Both the position numbers and the translations under genes were made by a program. From Alisma plantago-aquatica (Eukaryota; Streptophyta; Magnoliopsida; Alismatales; Alismataceae): a stretch of DNA of 64,000 nt. This document shows, one piece after another, positions 36,990 to 48,700 of this stretch (within the stretch, counting starts at the first letter, position 1; each line of letters starts with the position of its first letter). The DNA lies in the NCBI GenBank assembly GCA_963693085.1, contig OY856410.1, forward strand, positions 881,751,335 to 881,815,334, in the 5' to 3' direction. The notes beneath the pieces were generated by a model. It was not told the origin of the DNA, did not search any database, and saw only the letters and a program-made list of their open reading frames with translations.

Positions 36990-38340
36990 TTTTCATGGTG
37001 AGAAACCACTAGAGGGGGGTGAATAGGGTTTTATGGATATTTTAATAATAATTTAACCAAAGCAAGCAACCACAAAAATATTGGATAAGGGGACAAGGAT
37101 TTAGAGTGGTTCCAACCTTAGCAAATACTAAGGCAGTCAATCCACTACCCGGTTGCTTACCCAACCGGGATTTGGAAAGTATTTAATTTTATTACCTCGC
37201 AAGGATGTTACATAAAATTACAACACTTTCACCAAACCCTTCGGACAGCCTTCACCTAGAAGTAGTCTCACCAACCTCGAAACAGCCTTCCTTGAAGTAA
37301 CCTCAAGCTCCCCTTGAAGTAGCCTTCCTCTTGAAGTAGCTTCCCGTTGAGACATCCTTCTTGAAGTAGTCCAAAGTCCACCTTCTCCACCGATAAGACC
37401 CTTCTCCACCTGAGAAGTCAAACCCTCTCCAATCCGTAGCCTCCAACCCTAGGAGTAGCAAGGAGAGTACAAAAGATATAAAGGAATAAGAATGAAAAAT
37501 AGAAATTACAATACTGTTGTAACACAAGGCTTGATTTACTATATCAAGCGTTTTGATCTCCTAACCAATGTATATGAAAGTATAAGTGTTGTGGGTAGGA
37601 GATGCTAGCCTATAGGACTCGAATTTGGAGCAAAGGAAATATATAGCCAATGTTGGAATTGCTCAATTGCTCACTAGAATGAGTAGCCAATTGCAAGTAT
37701 ATGCTCAAATGTTGTACAAGTGTGCTTTGGGTGTCCTATGGCTTGTCCTATTTATAGGAATGCCCTATGGATTCTTAAGGACGTTCTAGACACTTTTTAG
37801 GGGGTTCTAAGTGCTCAACTAGCCGTTAGGTATCCATTAGTTGCTTTAACAACGGCTAGTTAATTAATCCTGAAAATTACAGATAGAGACATTCTTGGTC
37901 GAAGATTTGTCGACTGAGAGTCCTAGTCGGTCGAGGACTTGTCGACCAAGGGACTGTCTGTAGCAACGTTCTGATCCAAATCCCAACTACCTTGTCTGTT
38001 GTGTCTAATGGCTACCTGGGTCATTCTCGGTCGAAGAGTTTGTCGACCAAGAGTGTCTCGGTCGAGAATTTTGTCGACCGAGATTAACCCTGTTTCAATG
38101 TTTTAAACTAAGTACTAAGTGTGTGTATGAGTGTGCAGATGTGACACTATTGTAGGGGATGACCTATCTAAATGTTGTGATTGACTAGGGAAGATCTAAA
38201 CGCTTGATTTACATGATATCTAAGTACTTGTACATTATATACTTGTACAATTTTTACATTTGATTACAATCATGAATTAAAGCAATTAGAGCATATAAAT
38301 CTTCCAAGTAGTTTGTCATCCACCTAATTCCTGCAACACT
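36990..38340. repeat. inserted repeat in copia 3' region (LTR-like, hairpin-rich)
   Basis: Between the RNase H end (about 38350) and the copia 3' UTR next to the PPT lies about 1.35 kb foreign to a copia element. It begins near 'ccactagaggggggtgaatag', a motif I know from many plant repeat ends, and closes with 'cctgcaaca'. It could be a solo LTR of another family, but no TSD was found, so limits are approximate. It contains four hairpins built on TCGGTCGA...TCGACCGA (37894-38083). Small minus-strand frames (37218-37527) rich in Lys/Arg/Gly lack known motifs. Confidence 0.5.
37894..38083. repeat. four palindromic TCGGTCGA/TCGACCGA hairpin units
   Basis: Inverted repeats at about 37894-37918, 37925-37950, 38025-38053 and 38056-38083. 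The last is perfect: ten-base arms tctcggtcga and tcgaccgaga around an 8-base loop. Others have one or two mismatches. Confidence 0.85.
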
Positions 38341-38359
38341 CAAGTAGCACGTTAGATCT

Positions 38360-39041
38360 ACAAGAATGAAATGTTTTTCATCATAGAAACAAAGGGATTA
38401 TAAGAATGTCCAATTTAGCCAACAAATGGATCTGCAAATTTATTCTCAATTGGAACTTTGCAAATCTTCACATCTCCATGTTGCACGATCTCTCATATGA
38501 GATGGAACTGCCTTTGTATATGTTTTGAGTGCTGATGTGATATGGGTTCCTTAGCTTGTGCAATAGCTCCATTGTTGTCACAATATATCTCAACTGCATT
38601 GTTGATGCTTGGAACAACCCCAAGTTCTATGATGAACTTCTTGATCCAAACAGCCTCCTTTTCTGCACTCAATGCAGTAATATACTTGGCCTCTATTGTA
38701 GAATTGGAAACTCTCTCTTTCTTGGAACTCATACAGCTTACAGCTCTATTGTTTAGGCAAAACACAAATCCATATTGTGATTTGTAATCATCTTAATCAA
38801 TCTGGAAGCTTGCATCGGTGTAACCTTTTACCCCCAACTCTTCCTCTCCGACGTAGACCAAGAATTGATCATTAGTCCTTATCAAGTACTTGAGGATGTT
38901 CTTTACGGCTATCCCATGAGCATCACTTGGATATAACATATATATTCTCATCATGCTCAAGGCATATGAGATGTCTGGACGGATACAAAACATTGCATAC
39001 ATGATTGATCCAATTGATGAGGCATATGAAAACTCACTCAT
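38360..39041 (-). pseudogene. pol: copia RNase H domain remnant
   Basis: Minus-strand translation gives the end of the RT connection (SSIGSIMYAMFCIRPDISYAL) and then the Ty1/copia RNase H. The three acidic residues are still visible: D in VKGYTDASF (near 38810), E in STIEAKY and D in IYCDNNGAI (near 38590). The tail REIVQHGDVKICKV with NKFADPF ends near 38400. The domain degrades RNA in RNA:DNA hybrids during reverse transcription. A TAA just after TDASFQID (near 38795) and frame changes separate the two pieces (38793-39041 and 38493-38765), so it is inactive. Confidence 0.85.
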
Positions 39042-40044
39042 GTGTTCCCTTTTTTCACAAGAATTGGGAATTGAGCTCTAGAGATAGGGACACCATGGCA
39101 TGTAGGCAAGTTTCCACTCTTTGAGTTCTCCATGTTGAACTGCTTCAGTGCTTTGTCAATGTATGTGCTTTAACTTAGTTCGAGAAGTCTTCTGGATCTA
39201 TCTCTATAGATCTTTATCCCTAATATGTGGGATTCTTCTCCCAAGTCTTTGATAGAGAATGTGTTTCCAATCCATGCATTAACCTTTTTAAAGTAGGGAT
39301 GTAAATTCCCATCAATAGTATGTCATCTACATACAATATGAGAAATGTCACTATGATCCCACTAATTTTCTTGTACACACAAGGTTCATCTTCATTTTGA
39401 TAAAAGCCAAACCCTTTGATGATTTCATCAAAATGAATATTCCATGTCCGAGATGCTTGCTTCAATCCATAGATTGACCTTTGTAGCTTAAAGACTCTAT
39501 TGACAAACTTTGGATCTATAAACCCCTTAGGTTGTGTCATATACACATCCTCAACAAGGTTCATGTTAAGGAATGCGGTTTTAACATTTATTTACCAAAT
39601 CTCATAGTCATGATAAGTTGTAATAGCAAGCATGATCCTGATGGATTTAACCATGGCCACTATAGAAAAGGTTTTGTCATAGTCAACACCTTAAACTTTT
39701 ATGAAACCCTTTGCAACCAATCTTCCCTTATAGGTTTGAACTTTACCATCCACGTCAGTCTTCTTCTTGAAGACCCACTTGCACCCTATGGGTTTCACCC
39801 CTTCAGGTGGATCTACTAAAGTCCATACTTTTTTGGTATACATGGATTCCATCTCAGATCTTATGACCTCAAGCCATTTCTGAGACTTTGGTCCATCTAT
39901 ATCATCTTTATAGGATAGTGGCTCATCATCTATGACCAATTCACTACCTTCATGAGTCATAAGATATCCTAATCTCTCAGGTTCAAGGCATGTCCTATTA
40001 GATCTACGACGTTCATATGTTACCTGAGGAGTTTGAGATTCCAC
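39042..40044 (-). pseudogene. pol: copia reverse transcriptase remnant
   Basis: The N-terminal part is at 39691-40044 (WLEVIRSEMESM, then GCKWVFKKKTDVDGKVQTYK and RLVAKGF), typical of the RVT_2 family. The core follows at 39220-39564 with EDVYMTQPKGF, VFKLQRSIYGLKQASRTWN and the catalytic YVDD at 39322-39333. The intervening motif-A segment and the 39042-39220 connection are readable in other frames with stops. At least two frameshifts and several nonsense codons break it. It sits downstream of integrase, as in copia elements. Confidence 0.9.
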
Positions 40045-40107
40045 AACATCTTGTGATTCTCTAGGTTCCTCTGGTTCATCTATTATTTCTATGTTCTCTT
40101 TTTGGTC

Positions 40108-40311
40108 TCAAACCTCTTCGATTTCTACTTGTCTCCCACTGATTCCTTTGGAAATAAATTCCTTTTCAAGGAACGCAATATCTCTAGAAACAAAACAAAA
40201 AATGTCAGATGGATAATACAAGTAGTATCCCACAGTTTCTTTGGGATAACCAACAAAGTAACATTTCTTAGATCTAGGGTCCAAGCTTTTCAGGTAACAT
40301 TTTTTTGACAT
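40108..40311 (-). pseudogene. pol: copia integrase C-terminal region
   Basis: Minus-strand frame contains LDPRSKKCYFVGYPKETVGY, the conserved segment that follows the integrase core in plant copia polyproteins (normally KCIFVGYP.ETKGY). It is separated from the core (40445-40894) by about 130 bases in other frames. The later part of the frame is the variable linker to RT. Confidence 0.8.
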
Positions 40312-40444
40312 AATCTTTGCAACCCCAAATCCTCATAAAATATATTTTGGGATGCTTCCCAGTCCATATCTCATATGGTGTCTTTTGAACCAACTTAGCT
40401 GCTACTCGGTTTAGAATAAATGCAGAAGTTTTTAGAGCATAACC

Positions 40445-40894
40445 CTAGAAGGTTGTCGAAAGATCAGCAAAACTCATCATAGATCGCACCATATCAAGTA
40501 ATGTCTGATTCCTTCTTTCTGACACACCATTATGTTGTGGTGTTCCATGTGGAGTCCATTGGGATACAATCCCATGAGCTCTCAAAAGGTCCTCAAACTC
40601 TTGGCTTAAGTATTCTCCACCTCGATCAGAATGAAGTACATTAATACTTTTGCCAAGTTGGTTATCTACTTCATTCATAAACTCTTTGAACTTTTCAAGA
40701 TTTTCCAACTTGTGTCTCATCAAGTAGACATAGCCATACCTACTGAAGTCATCAGTAAAGGTAATGAAGTACTTGTACCCATCTCTAGCATCTGTTCTAA
40801 AAGGGCCACATAAATCAATATGTATGAGCCCTAATAAATCACTAGCCCTTTCTCTCTTGCTAGTAAAGGGAGTTTTGGTCATCTTTCCTAACAA
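40445..40894 (-). pseudogene. pol: copia integrase catalytic core
   Basis: The 149-residue minus-strand frame holds the complete DD35E core of the rve family: D27 in LIHIDLCGPF, D90 in VLHSDRGGEY and E126 in NGVSERRN, with 62 and 35 residues between them. The flanking TPQHNGVSERRNQTLLDMVR is strongly conserved among plant copia elements. The enzyme inserts element DNA into the host chromosome. Just upstream (40895-41150) the GAG-pre-integrase/HHCC segment is readable only across stops. The catalytic triad is intact, but the polyprotein around it is broken. Confidence 0.92.
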
Positions 40895-41149
40895 ACAAGA
40901 TTCACATATCTCTATTGATTCAAGATCAAAAGAGTCTAGATAACCATCCTTATGGAGTCTGGATATGCATTTCTCATTTATGTGCCCCAGACAACAATGT
41001 TAAAGGTATGTTTGGTTTGAATCATTGACTTTTTGTCTTTTAGTTTTTATTTTATATACACTTGTCTCTAGATCTATCAAGTATAGACCATAAGACAGGG
41101 GCACTGCCATAAAAGATCCTATCTTTACTAATAGAACATCTTCCATTCT
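40895..41149 (-). pseudogene. pol: copia pre-integrase (HHCC) region, broken
   Basis: Minus-strand reading in shifting frames gives fragments like CLGHINEKC, DSFDLESIEIC and LLGKMTKTPF, as in the GAG-pre-integrase domain with its zinc-binding residues. Several stops are present. The call is from position and fragments. Confidence 0.6.
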
Positions 41150-41719
41150 TTATAAGAAATTTGAATATTTTTTGTCTAAACAAGATATAGATATGATGTT
41201 CCTATTCATGGAAGGTACGTAATAGCAGTTCTCTAACTCTATTACAAGTCCACTAGGTAGAGATAACTCATAGGTTCCAACTATGTTGGCCACAACTCTT
41301 GCGCCATTTGTAACACGTAGTTCAACCTCACCTTTCTCTAAAGGACTACTTCTTTTCAGATCCTTCACATTTGAGCAATTGTGTGATCCACATCCGGTAT
41401 CTAGTACCCATGGTGAGGAAGTAGTGAAGTTAATCTCAATAACGTATACACTAGAAGTCAAGATCTCAATCCCTTTCTTACTAGGTTCCCTTATCCATCT
41501 CCTAATTTTGAGTGATGAAGACTTGGTCCTTAGCTTAGCTACAGAACGCTTCTTGGCCTTGCCTTTATCCTTGGACTCAACTCCGCTAATAATCATCACG
41601 GATTTATCCTTCTTCATTTGTGCTTCAACACTAATCAAGATGTCAATCAACTCTGATAGTGGTCTAGCCATGTTACTCAAGTGGTAACACTCGATAAACT
41701 GGCTATATGATTTAGGCAA
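41150..41719 (-). pseudogene. gag-pro: copia gag C-terminus and protease; zinc knuckle missing
   Basis: The 189-residue minus-strand frame opens with PKSYSQFIECYHL, the conserved UBN2/gag segment, and a Lys-rich stretch (residues 38-72). The aspartic protease follows with SPWVLDTGCGSHNC (catalytic Asp at residue 107, codon 41399-41401), then VELRVTNGARV and LENCYYVPSMNRNIISIS. The protease cleaves the polyprotein during particle maturation. In copia Gag a CX2CX4HX4C knuckle is expected between the Lys-rich stretch and the protease; none is present here, so a deletion of this segment or its absence in this family is implied. A stop separates it from the upstream gag. Confidence 0.82.
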
Positions 41720-42048
41720 AGATTACAAAATCATATTTGTGTCCAACTCTTGACTTAAAGGAAATCCCAGTCTCTCAAGATGCTTCATATGTCCAATCAT
41801 ATTGATCATATGAGGCTCTACTGGATATCCTTATGTCAGTTTCACTCAAATAGAGCCTTAGAGACATTATACATTTCATGCATATCATGATGTTTATGCA
41901 ATTCATAGTTCAAACAGCCCAGCATAAGGTTCTTGGTGTTCACAACATCATTGGCATGCTTCAAAGAAGCATCCATGTTAGTCTTAGGCAAATTTAGAGT
42001 GGATACTAGCACTGGTATTTCAGGATCATGTAGAACACTTCTCGACAT
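41720..42048 (-). pseudogene. gag: copia gag N-terminal remnant
   Basis: A minus-strand ATG at 42046-42048 opens a 68-residue frame with PKTNMDASLKHAND and YELHKHHDMHEMYNV, followed out of frame by GHMKHLERLGF- and ELDTNMIL-like pieces leading to a TAA just before PKSYSQFI. It corresponds to the capsid part of copia Gag but is far shorter than the usual 250-300 residues upstream of the protease. The true start may be lost. At least one frameshift (near 41842) and one stop (near 41725) are present. Confidence 0.65.
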
Positions 42049-43292
42049 CTTGAACTAGTTATGGAAATAAATTTCATTTCATTTTTCCCATCGCAATACA
42101 GATTTATTTGTCATTTGATTCTACATGAGAAAATTTGCAATTTTCAAAAACCCTTTTTGATTTCATTTGATTTGAAAAGTCTATATTAATTAGTACTTCA
42201 ATTAATTATTGCTCCCACTATTTTATTTGAATTGATAGCCCTCAACATCTATTTGGAATATTGCAGCATACAATATTCTAGTGGGACAAGATCCATATTT
42301 TATCAAGTCATGAGTCGGCTTTTACTGATCGCCCACAACCTGACTATTTAGGTAGGCCATCATGCCAGTTGCATCATATGCAACTTTTGGATAGATGATA
42401 TGTGCAACACCTTACCATGATCATCTGCATGCCTCTGGGATTGGGCTCTCCAAGTCACTAGTTGAGCCTGACCCAATAGCCAATACAATAGATACACACC
42501 ATGCTTTGTGAAAATTTACATATCCATCACACTTCCATGAGATACACGGCGCACCATGCTTTGTGCAAATCTACTCTTAGTCGGTCAAATTTTCATATGT
42601 ATTTCTAATGGAAGGCATCTAAGACTTAATATTTTAGTTGAGGGAGTTTGTATAAATACATATACTATCCAATCACCACATATATAGTATGTATCATATA
42701 CATGTTATATCCCACAATGAAAACTTGCAATAAACAAAAGTGATGGTTATGGCTAGTCCTAATGTAATCCCTTGGAGCCACAAGGAATTGCAGTCATCTA
42801 GGTCTACATCACATGCAGAAACATGTTGTTGGTGAAGATATGTGCTTGCCAATCTGGGTTGATTGGTTCAACCCTTGAACCGATTGGCTCACCTCCTGGC
42901 CAGTTGTTAGGTTGTCTGATCCTTCTATCCACCATCGGTTGGCTCCTCCAACTGATTGGTCAGGCTCACTAGGTGATTGATCCAGCTGGTCCCATGTCCT
43001 CCAAGGTCCTTCATTCGGTTGACTCATCTTTGAGACGTCTTCATCTTCATCATAATAGGAAAGTAAACTATCCTACTTTTACATGATTATAGGGAAACCT
43101 CAATTTACATTCAAGGGGAGAAAAGGAAGAAGAGAATTAACTTTACATTGGGAAGATGAGATAGAGGCTCGGTATGCAGGCCAAGATAAATGGATAAACC
43201 AACCACATACAACCATTCACAGATAGGGGTTATTGGCCATAACCATGCTACACATCTACCATCAAAACCATTTTAGGGCGACACGTGTAAAT

Positions 43293-43333
<41 letters not shown>

Positions 43334-43449
43334 TGGGAATATTGTGGTGTTTGTATTTGATAAGATATTATCTGCATTGCCTGCAATAATAAAACGATGA
43401 AACCAAAATCCAATCATATCAATTATTTCCTAATATAGTAAATTGGCGT
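42049..43449 (-). other. copia 5' leader with (AT)17 microsatellite
   Basis: Region between PBS and gag. It contains an uninterrupted AT dinucleotide run at 43296-43329 and a 72-residue frame at 42809-43027 (Gln/Ser/Trp-rich) with no known motif. Copia leaders are usually much shorter than this 1.4 kb, so part of it may be lost gag or an insertion. Confidence 0.5.
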
Positions 43450-43463
43450 TGGCTCTAATACCA
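43450..43463 (-). other. primer-binding site of the copia element
   Basis: On the element strand TGGTATTAGAGCC starts one base after the LTR terminus CCTACA. It matches the initiator tRNA-Met complement TGGTATCAGAGC with one C-to-T change. Confidence 0.88.
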
Positions 43464-43464
43464 C

Positions 43465-45709
43465 TGTAGGGAAATATGGTACAGAGCAGGGAATGGAATT
43501 TAAAATTTTATCTACCATATTCCCCATAATCAGTAGATCGCGTCAATAACTACAATGCAGGAAGAATGGATTATAGATATACCTAGTCCTGGAGCAAGTT
43601 CAGTGACAATCCTCATTGTTGTAGATGTGCAACTCTGAATCCTAGTTGTACTAGGATACGTCTGACTGTTGCGCCTCCTGGTCTGCACCACAGACTGCAG
43701 CCACAATCATCGTCTTCTTCAGTAGCTCCTCTTGTCATGGACTATTTGTTGACGTTGTCCTCTAAGCTGCAAACAATAACTTCTCGCCTCTATGGTAGTC
43801 TACACAGACCACCTAGAACTCCTATCATCTTGTAGGATTGGACATGAAGGAGTTGTCCCTCTCTGTCAGTGTACTAGTCACCGACTTGCTATCCCATAAA
43901 AACTCTTAATTATTCTCTCTCGTGGTTATCCCTCCCTTAATGGGTGGGACTTTCCTGGTCTCTCGTGGTTACCACAACCAGAGAGGACAACAGTTGTTAA
44001 AGGAATAGATTCTCAATTGTCTGTATTGTGCTCTGGGAAGTCCCAGTACCCCTCTATTTATAGTAGAGGCAAGGGTCAAAGTTCCCAATTTCTATCTAAT
44101 GTGGGATTAATGTGCGGGAGTACAAAGGACCGGAAGAACTCAAATATTCCCAACAATCCTAAAATTTGCACAACCTATGACAGCTGAAACGGCCATTTAG
44201 ATGAGCCAGATGATCGTCTGGCACGCGAGATGGTCTTCTCGCACTATGAGATGGTCGTTTCGTAGTTTCCAGTTGTGTATGAAATTTGGCAAATCAATTC
44301 CCATCAATGTTAGACGTTGATTTTCTTTGCCATAAGTATTGCTCAAGCGAAACAAATAGGGAAATATCTAAAAACTTCCCCGACTAATCTGGACCATCTC
44401 GCCCATGTGAGATGGTCGTCTTGGTTCACCCAGATGGTTGTCTGGTGACCCGAGTCATCACTGTTTTGCTGGGTCAGTTTGATCCTTAGCCAAATTCAAT
44501 TCACAACTGGTCTGACACCCAGACGCCCATCTCAACTCTTGAGACGGCCGTTTGTCACTTCCAGACGGCCTTCTCAACACTTGAGATGGGTGTTTGGCAA
44601 TGTTGTCAGCATGTTTGCTGCCTGAAACAAATGTCTAAACACTTTAGCACTTAATTCAACTATCATTCTAAATATGAACTCCTCTTCTAGGTCAAGACCT
44701 ATGTTTGTGACCCTATAGGTCCCATATTATGTTGGCAGTGAATGTCCATAACAACTTATGACATCACAATCATAGAGTGGTGCCTAGTTGCACATCATTG
44801 CTACCCAAGTAAATGGAAAAGTTGGGAAATAACTTCAACCTACAATCTATGTATGGTGTTGTGGTGTTTTTATAGTTCCTTTATCACTGATGTCCAGATT
44901 GAACTAGAGGCATGGAGTAGACACCTTCACTATTATTTAATCTTATTTTTTAAACCAAGAGCAGACTGTCTGAGATATATGTAAGCTCAATATCACATAT
45001 TGACTCATATGCACATGGCCATGATTTTCTCAGTCTCTCCTATCAAGAGGCCTAGGACATCACACTTCAGTAGGAGGGACAAATCCCATGTCTATCACTC
45101 ACAGTCAATCCCCATGTGTCAAAGTCACCCAATCCTCACAGGTATAACAACCCATGTTTCAGGATTGTGTTTGATGATGTCAAAGTGTACCCAACAACAA
45201 GTATTGAGTGCAGTGATTTTAGGTCTAAGAACCACAACGACCACCATCACTATGAGAGCTGACTATGACTTCCATGATGATGGCTTCCATGTGTCAGTCT
45301 CATGGTGGGTCTATCTGATACACCGTTCTGTAACATGTATCTATGTGCTTGGTTTTATATCACCATATCATGACTAATGAGATTTAGTCATCAACCAACT
45401 CACGTTCTGATCTTATGTGTCATTGTTGTCTATCAACCTTCCACAACGACAACCGATCAGGGACATAATGAGAATATGTATATTTACCCTTAACATCTGT
45501 CTGATCTCATCTACAAGGATAGTAACTTCAATACATATGTCATTGAGTAATATAATTCTCTAGATATTTATAATGTTACATCATTATCTCATAACTGAAT
45601 TAAACAGAATAAATTGGAAGCTTGCATTTTATTAATAACCAAATCATTTTTACATGATATCCTACTACAATCATCACATGATTGGCTCTCTAGGCATACA
45701 TAAGCAACA
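43465..45709 (-). repeat. 5' LTR of the copia element
   Basis: Colinear with 34667-36899. It retains a better TATA box (44054-44062) than the other LTR and the same inverted 'gatggtcgtctgg'/'agacggccatct' repeats (about 44180-44590). The 125-codon antisense frame at 45000-45377 matches that at 36190-36567. Confidence 0.9.
44054..44062 (-). promoter_or_regulatory. TATA box of the copia 5' LTR
   Basis: Element strand reads TATAAATAG about 590 bases before the inner LTR edge. The equivalent site in the 3' LTR (35246-35254) is mutated to TATAATTAG. Confidence 0.6.
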
Positions 45710-48700
45710 AAATTGTGCCAAACAAGAAATTGGATATGTAAAGAATAGGTGCACTTAAGCATAACACAATATTAATCTAAAAATTAAAATATCTAATTTT
45801 GATAAAGCTAATTCATCTTATTTATCATAGAATTTATAGCATTGAAATTTCATATAACAAAAGTTAAATCAGCATCAATAGTCTGATATGATTACTCTTC
45901 ACACATAGAAGATACTAAGAAGAGAAATTTGACACATAATTAGGTATCAACTACCCACCCAAAACACTTTAAAGAAGTGATAGTACAAGAGAACTATATA
46001 TTTAATATTTTAATTATTTACAAAAATGTTCATCATCTTGACCTTTCCTTTGCTACCATAAGACCTAAAAAATTGAAAGAACTAAATGAGATTCATATAG
46101 AACCCCTACCAGTGAAGAAGTCACACTCAAGATAGATAAACATGTGTTGTATGTATAATATGATAATTAGACTAGAAAGGTATTCATGTTCTACCTTAGA
46201 ATAAACTTAGTAACATATTTTTTTACTAAAAGAGACACGGTGTTCTTTCATATTATAAGACATAGTTCCATCCATTATGATTGTCAGTTCAATGTAAGCA
46301 ATCATATCAATTGAATGAACGCATAACCACTTATAGTGTTTGGAAGATCACTTATTTAAAACCCCCAAAAGATAATTATTATATATAAATATGTATTCTA
46401 TTTATCTACATGACGTGTTCATTTCCTTATAGAACTTGTCTTGTACATAACCAAGTCACATCCTAGAGAATATAATCCACTTAGCCCTCTGTATAAGATT
46501 GTGGGTTTTACTAGCCCATTAACATCTCTTTGTGCCTTGTTTAGTATGAGTATAAAATATTGTATGGTTTCATTGGCATACAAACTACATAAAAGTTTAG
46601 GTCAATCCTAAGTATTCATGTAATGATCACCTAATCATGTCACATGCAATGCTCATATATTTATATTTCTCAGCACATCGGTAGGATTTTTGTATTCAAA
46701 GGAGACATGAACTCATCAATACTGGCATAGAGGTGATATTAAGAAGATGCGGGAGACATGCCTAATTGTGCTTCTTGGTCCCCCATGTATATTAAACAAT
46801 GTATGAGTTTGGATAACTTCTCATGATCCCTAGATCACTGCAAGTATACCCATATCCCTTCCCATGATTCTAAAATTTTGGGAAGTACTACAATGTATGG
46901 CATCTAAATATATCATAAATCATGGTTCCTCTTTATAATCATTCACAATGTTCATCTTTCATAACATTTTAATAAAAGAAACCATTATATAATTAAGCAA
47001 CTCGACTAGAGGTAATCTGGCTTGTATCCTTATGATACAATAAGATAAGAAATGAAGCTATAAATATGGTAAACATACAAAAGACAAGCTAAACTCAAAC
47101 AACAATCTATATCGTATATATCCTAATTCAAGATCTAATCACACTTATTACATGATTCTAAATAGTATGTGTGCCTTAGTCGTCATGATGTGCACTTAGA
47201 ATTTTCCTAGTAAGGCTTTCAAACTGGTCATATGGGACATATGCTAAAAATATTTACCCTAAACAATATATCACAACTCATGCTTCTTAATTATATATTT
47301 TATTCAAACTATTACTATCAAATTCAATTTAAACATAAATACTCAAGATAGAATCAATGTTTCACATTACATTTACTTAAGCATCATTACTTAGGGCGTG
47401 AAGAATCATATTTAAGAGAGTATGCAATCATGTTTCAAAACATAAATCTCTATCATAAGATGATAGCATACCCCAACAAGCCTAAGGACCATTAAATCGC
47501 GAAAAGATGATAAATACATTAAGTTTGCTATCCAAGGTCCTTAGATATTGTATAATAATTTCAAGTCATACATCAAAATTAATAGTGATAATATCTTATC
47601 TTTTATTGTCATGCATAAATGAGTTTGAGAATTGGTAGTATGAATGACATGTATTTTGTTACCTGAGGCATCATCGACATTATTGCATTTTCATATGTAA
47701 ATAAATTATATTGTAAAGCCTCACCAAAACCCATGCTAGTGATTATTAACTATTAGTTATCTAGCACACACCTAGTCATTAGAGACTCAATTGCACCTGA
47801 AAAATAATAAGTTCAGATAGTGAACCTACAAAAGAAATTCAGTTAGAGACAAAAGTCAGTCTTTTAGTGACCTACAATAAATTCCTAGTCACCCCGTGAA
47901 TATCCCTTAGGTTCACCCTTTAACAAAGGATAATATTATGTTAACCTGGTATATGTAACCTATATCAATTTGAGTCTTTTAGGTTGATACGTGGAGAAAT
48001 GTTTGGATATTTTTGTCAAAAAGAGAAAGATTTCCAATAGTAGTTGTTAACCATGTAAACTAAGCCCTTTCATAGAAATCCACCAAATATAAATAAATGA
48101 TCTAAAAAAATTCTTTAGCTCATATTTCCTTCATCGTATTAAGTGTTATCTTTTTTATAGAAATCTCAAATTCACTATTGTCATCATAAATTAACATGAA
48201 AATCCAAACATCACACATTTCAACAATCTAGATAATTGCATACTAAGGTATCATAAATCACTTCAATACTCAAACATAATAATACATTCTAATTTCATTA
48301 AATAAGAGACTAATAAACCATTCATTAGTTGATTACTTGGTTTGTCAAGAACATCTCAATTTGGATATGTGTAGTAAAAAGTATTTATAATATAATAAAA
48401 TAATTATATGAAAGGAATTCATGAATGTAGAACATGGTTAAGGATATGTAACTATCACTTAAGCATTCATATATCATACTAAAATCTAATTTCCTTTAAA
48501 CTCATAGGTTTTGTTTTATATTTGGTTATCAAGCAAATTTAATTTAATATAGTTGTCATTTGGTTAAGCTTGTGCATGTTAAACCACTCCAATGGGTTTA
48601 AACCACTCACATGTGACACGGTGTGCATGTAGGATTAAACCTTTATATAAAACATTGTCCATGCTCCCAAGAAAAATTATTTCTCCACCAAGACCATATG

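Larger units (their letters stand above)
34667..45709 (-). mobile_element. Ty1/copia LTR retrotransposon, full structure, degenerate coding
   Basis: Two direct repeats (34667-36899 and 43465-45709) with TG/CA ends enclose a 6.57 kb interior. On the minus strand the order is PBS, gag, protease, integrase, RT, RNase H, PPT: the copia order, with integrase before RT. Coding blocks run from about 42048 down to 38400, all broken by stops and frameshifts. Expected 5-bp target duplications are not exact: gaact (34662-34666) versus aaatt (45710-45714), differing by two transitions. LTRs differ by roughly 10-12% in the portions compared, older than the gypsy element at 9958. Motifs such as PKSYSQFI, GVSERRN and RSKKCYFVGYPKE suggest the Angela/Tork/TAR group. 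An unrelated hairpin-rich repeat lies between RNase H and the PPT. Confidence 0.92.
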
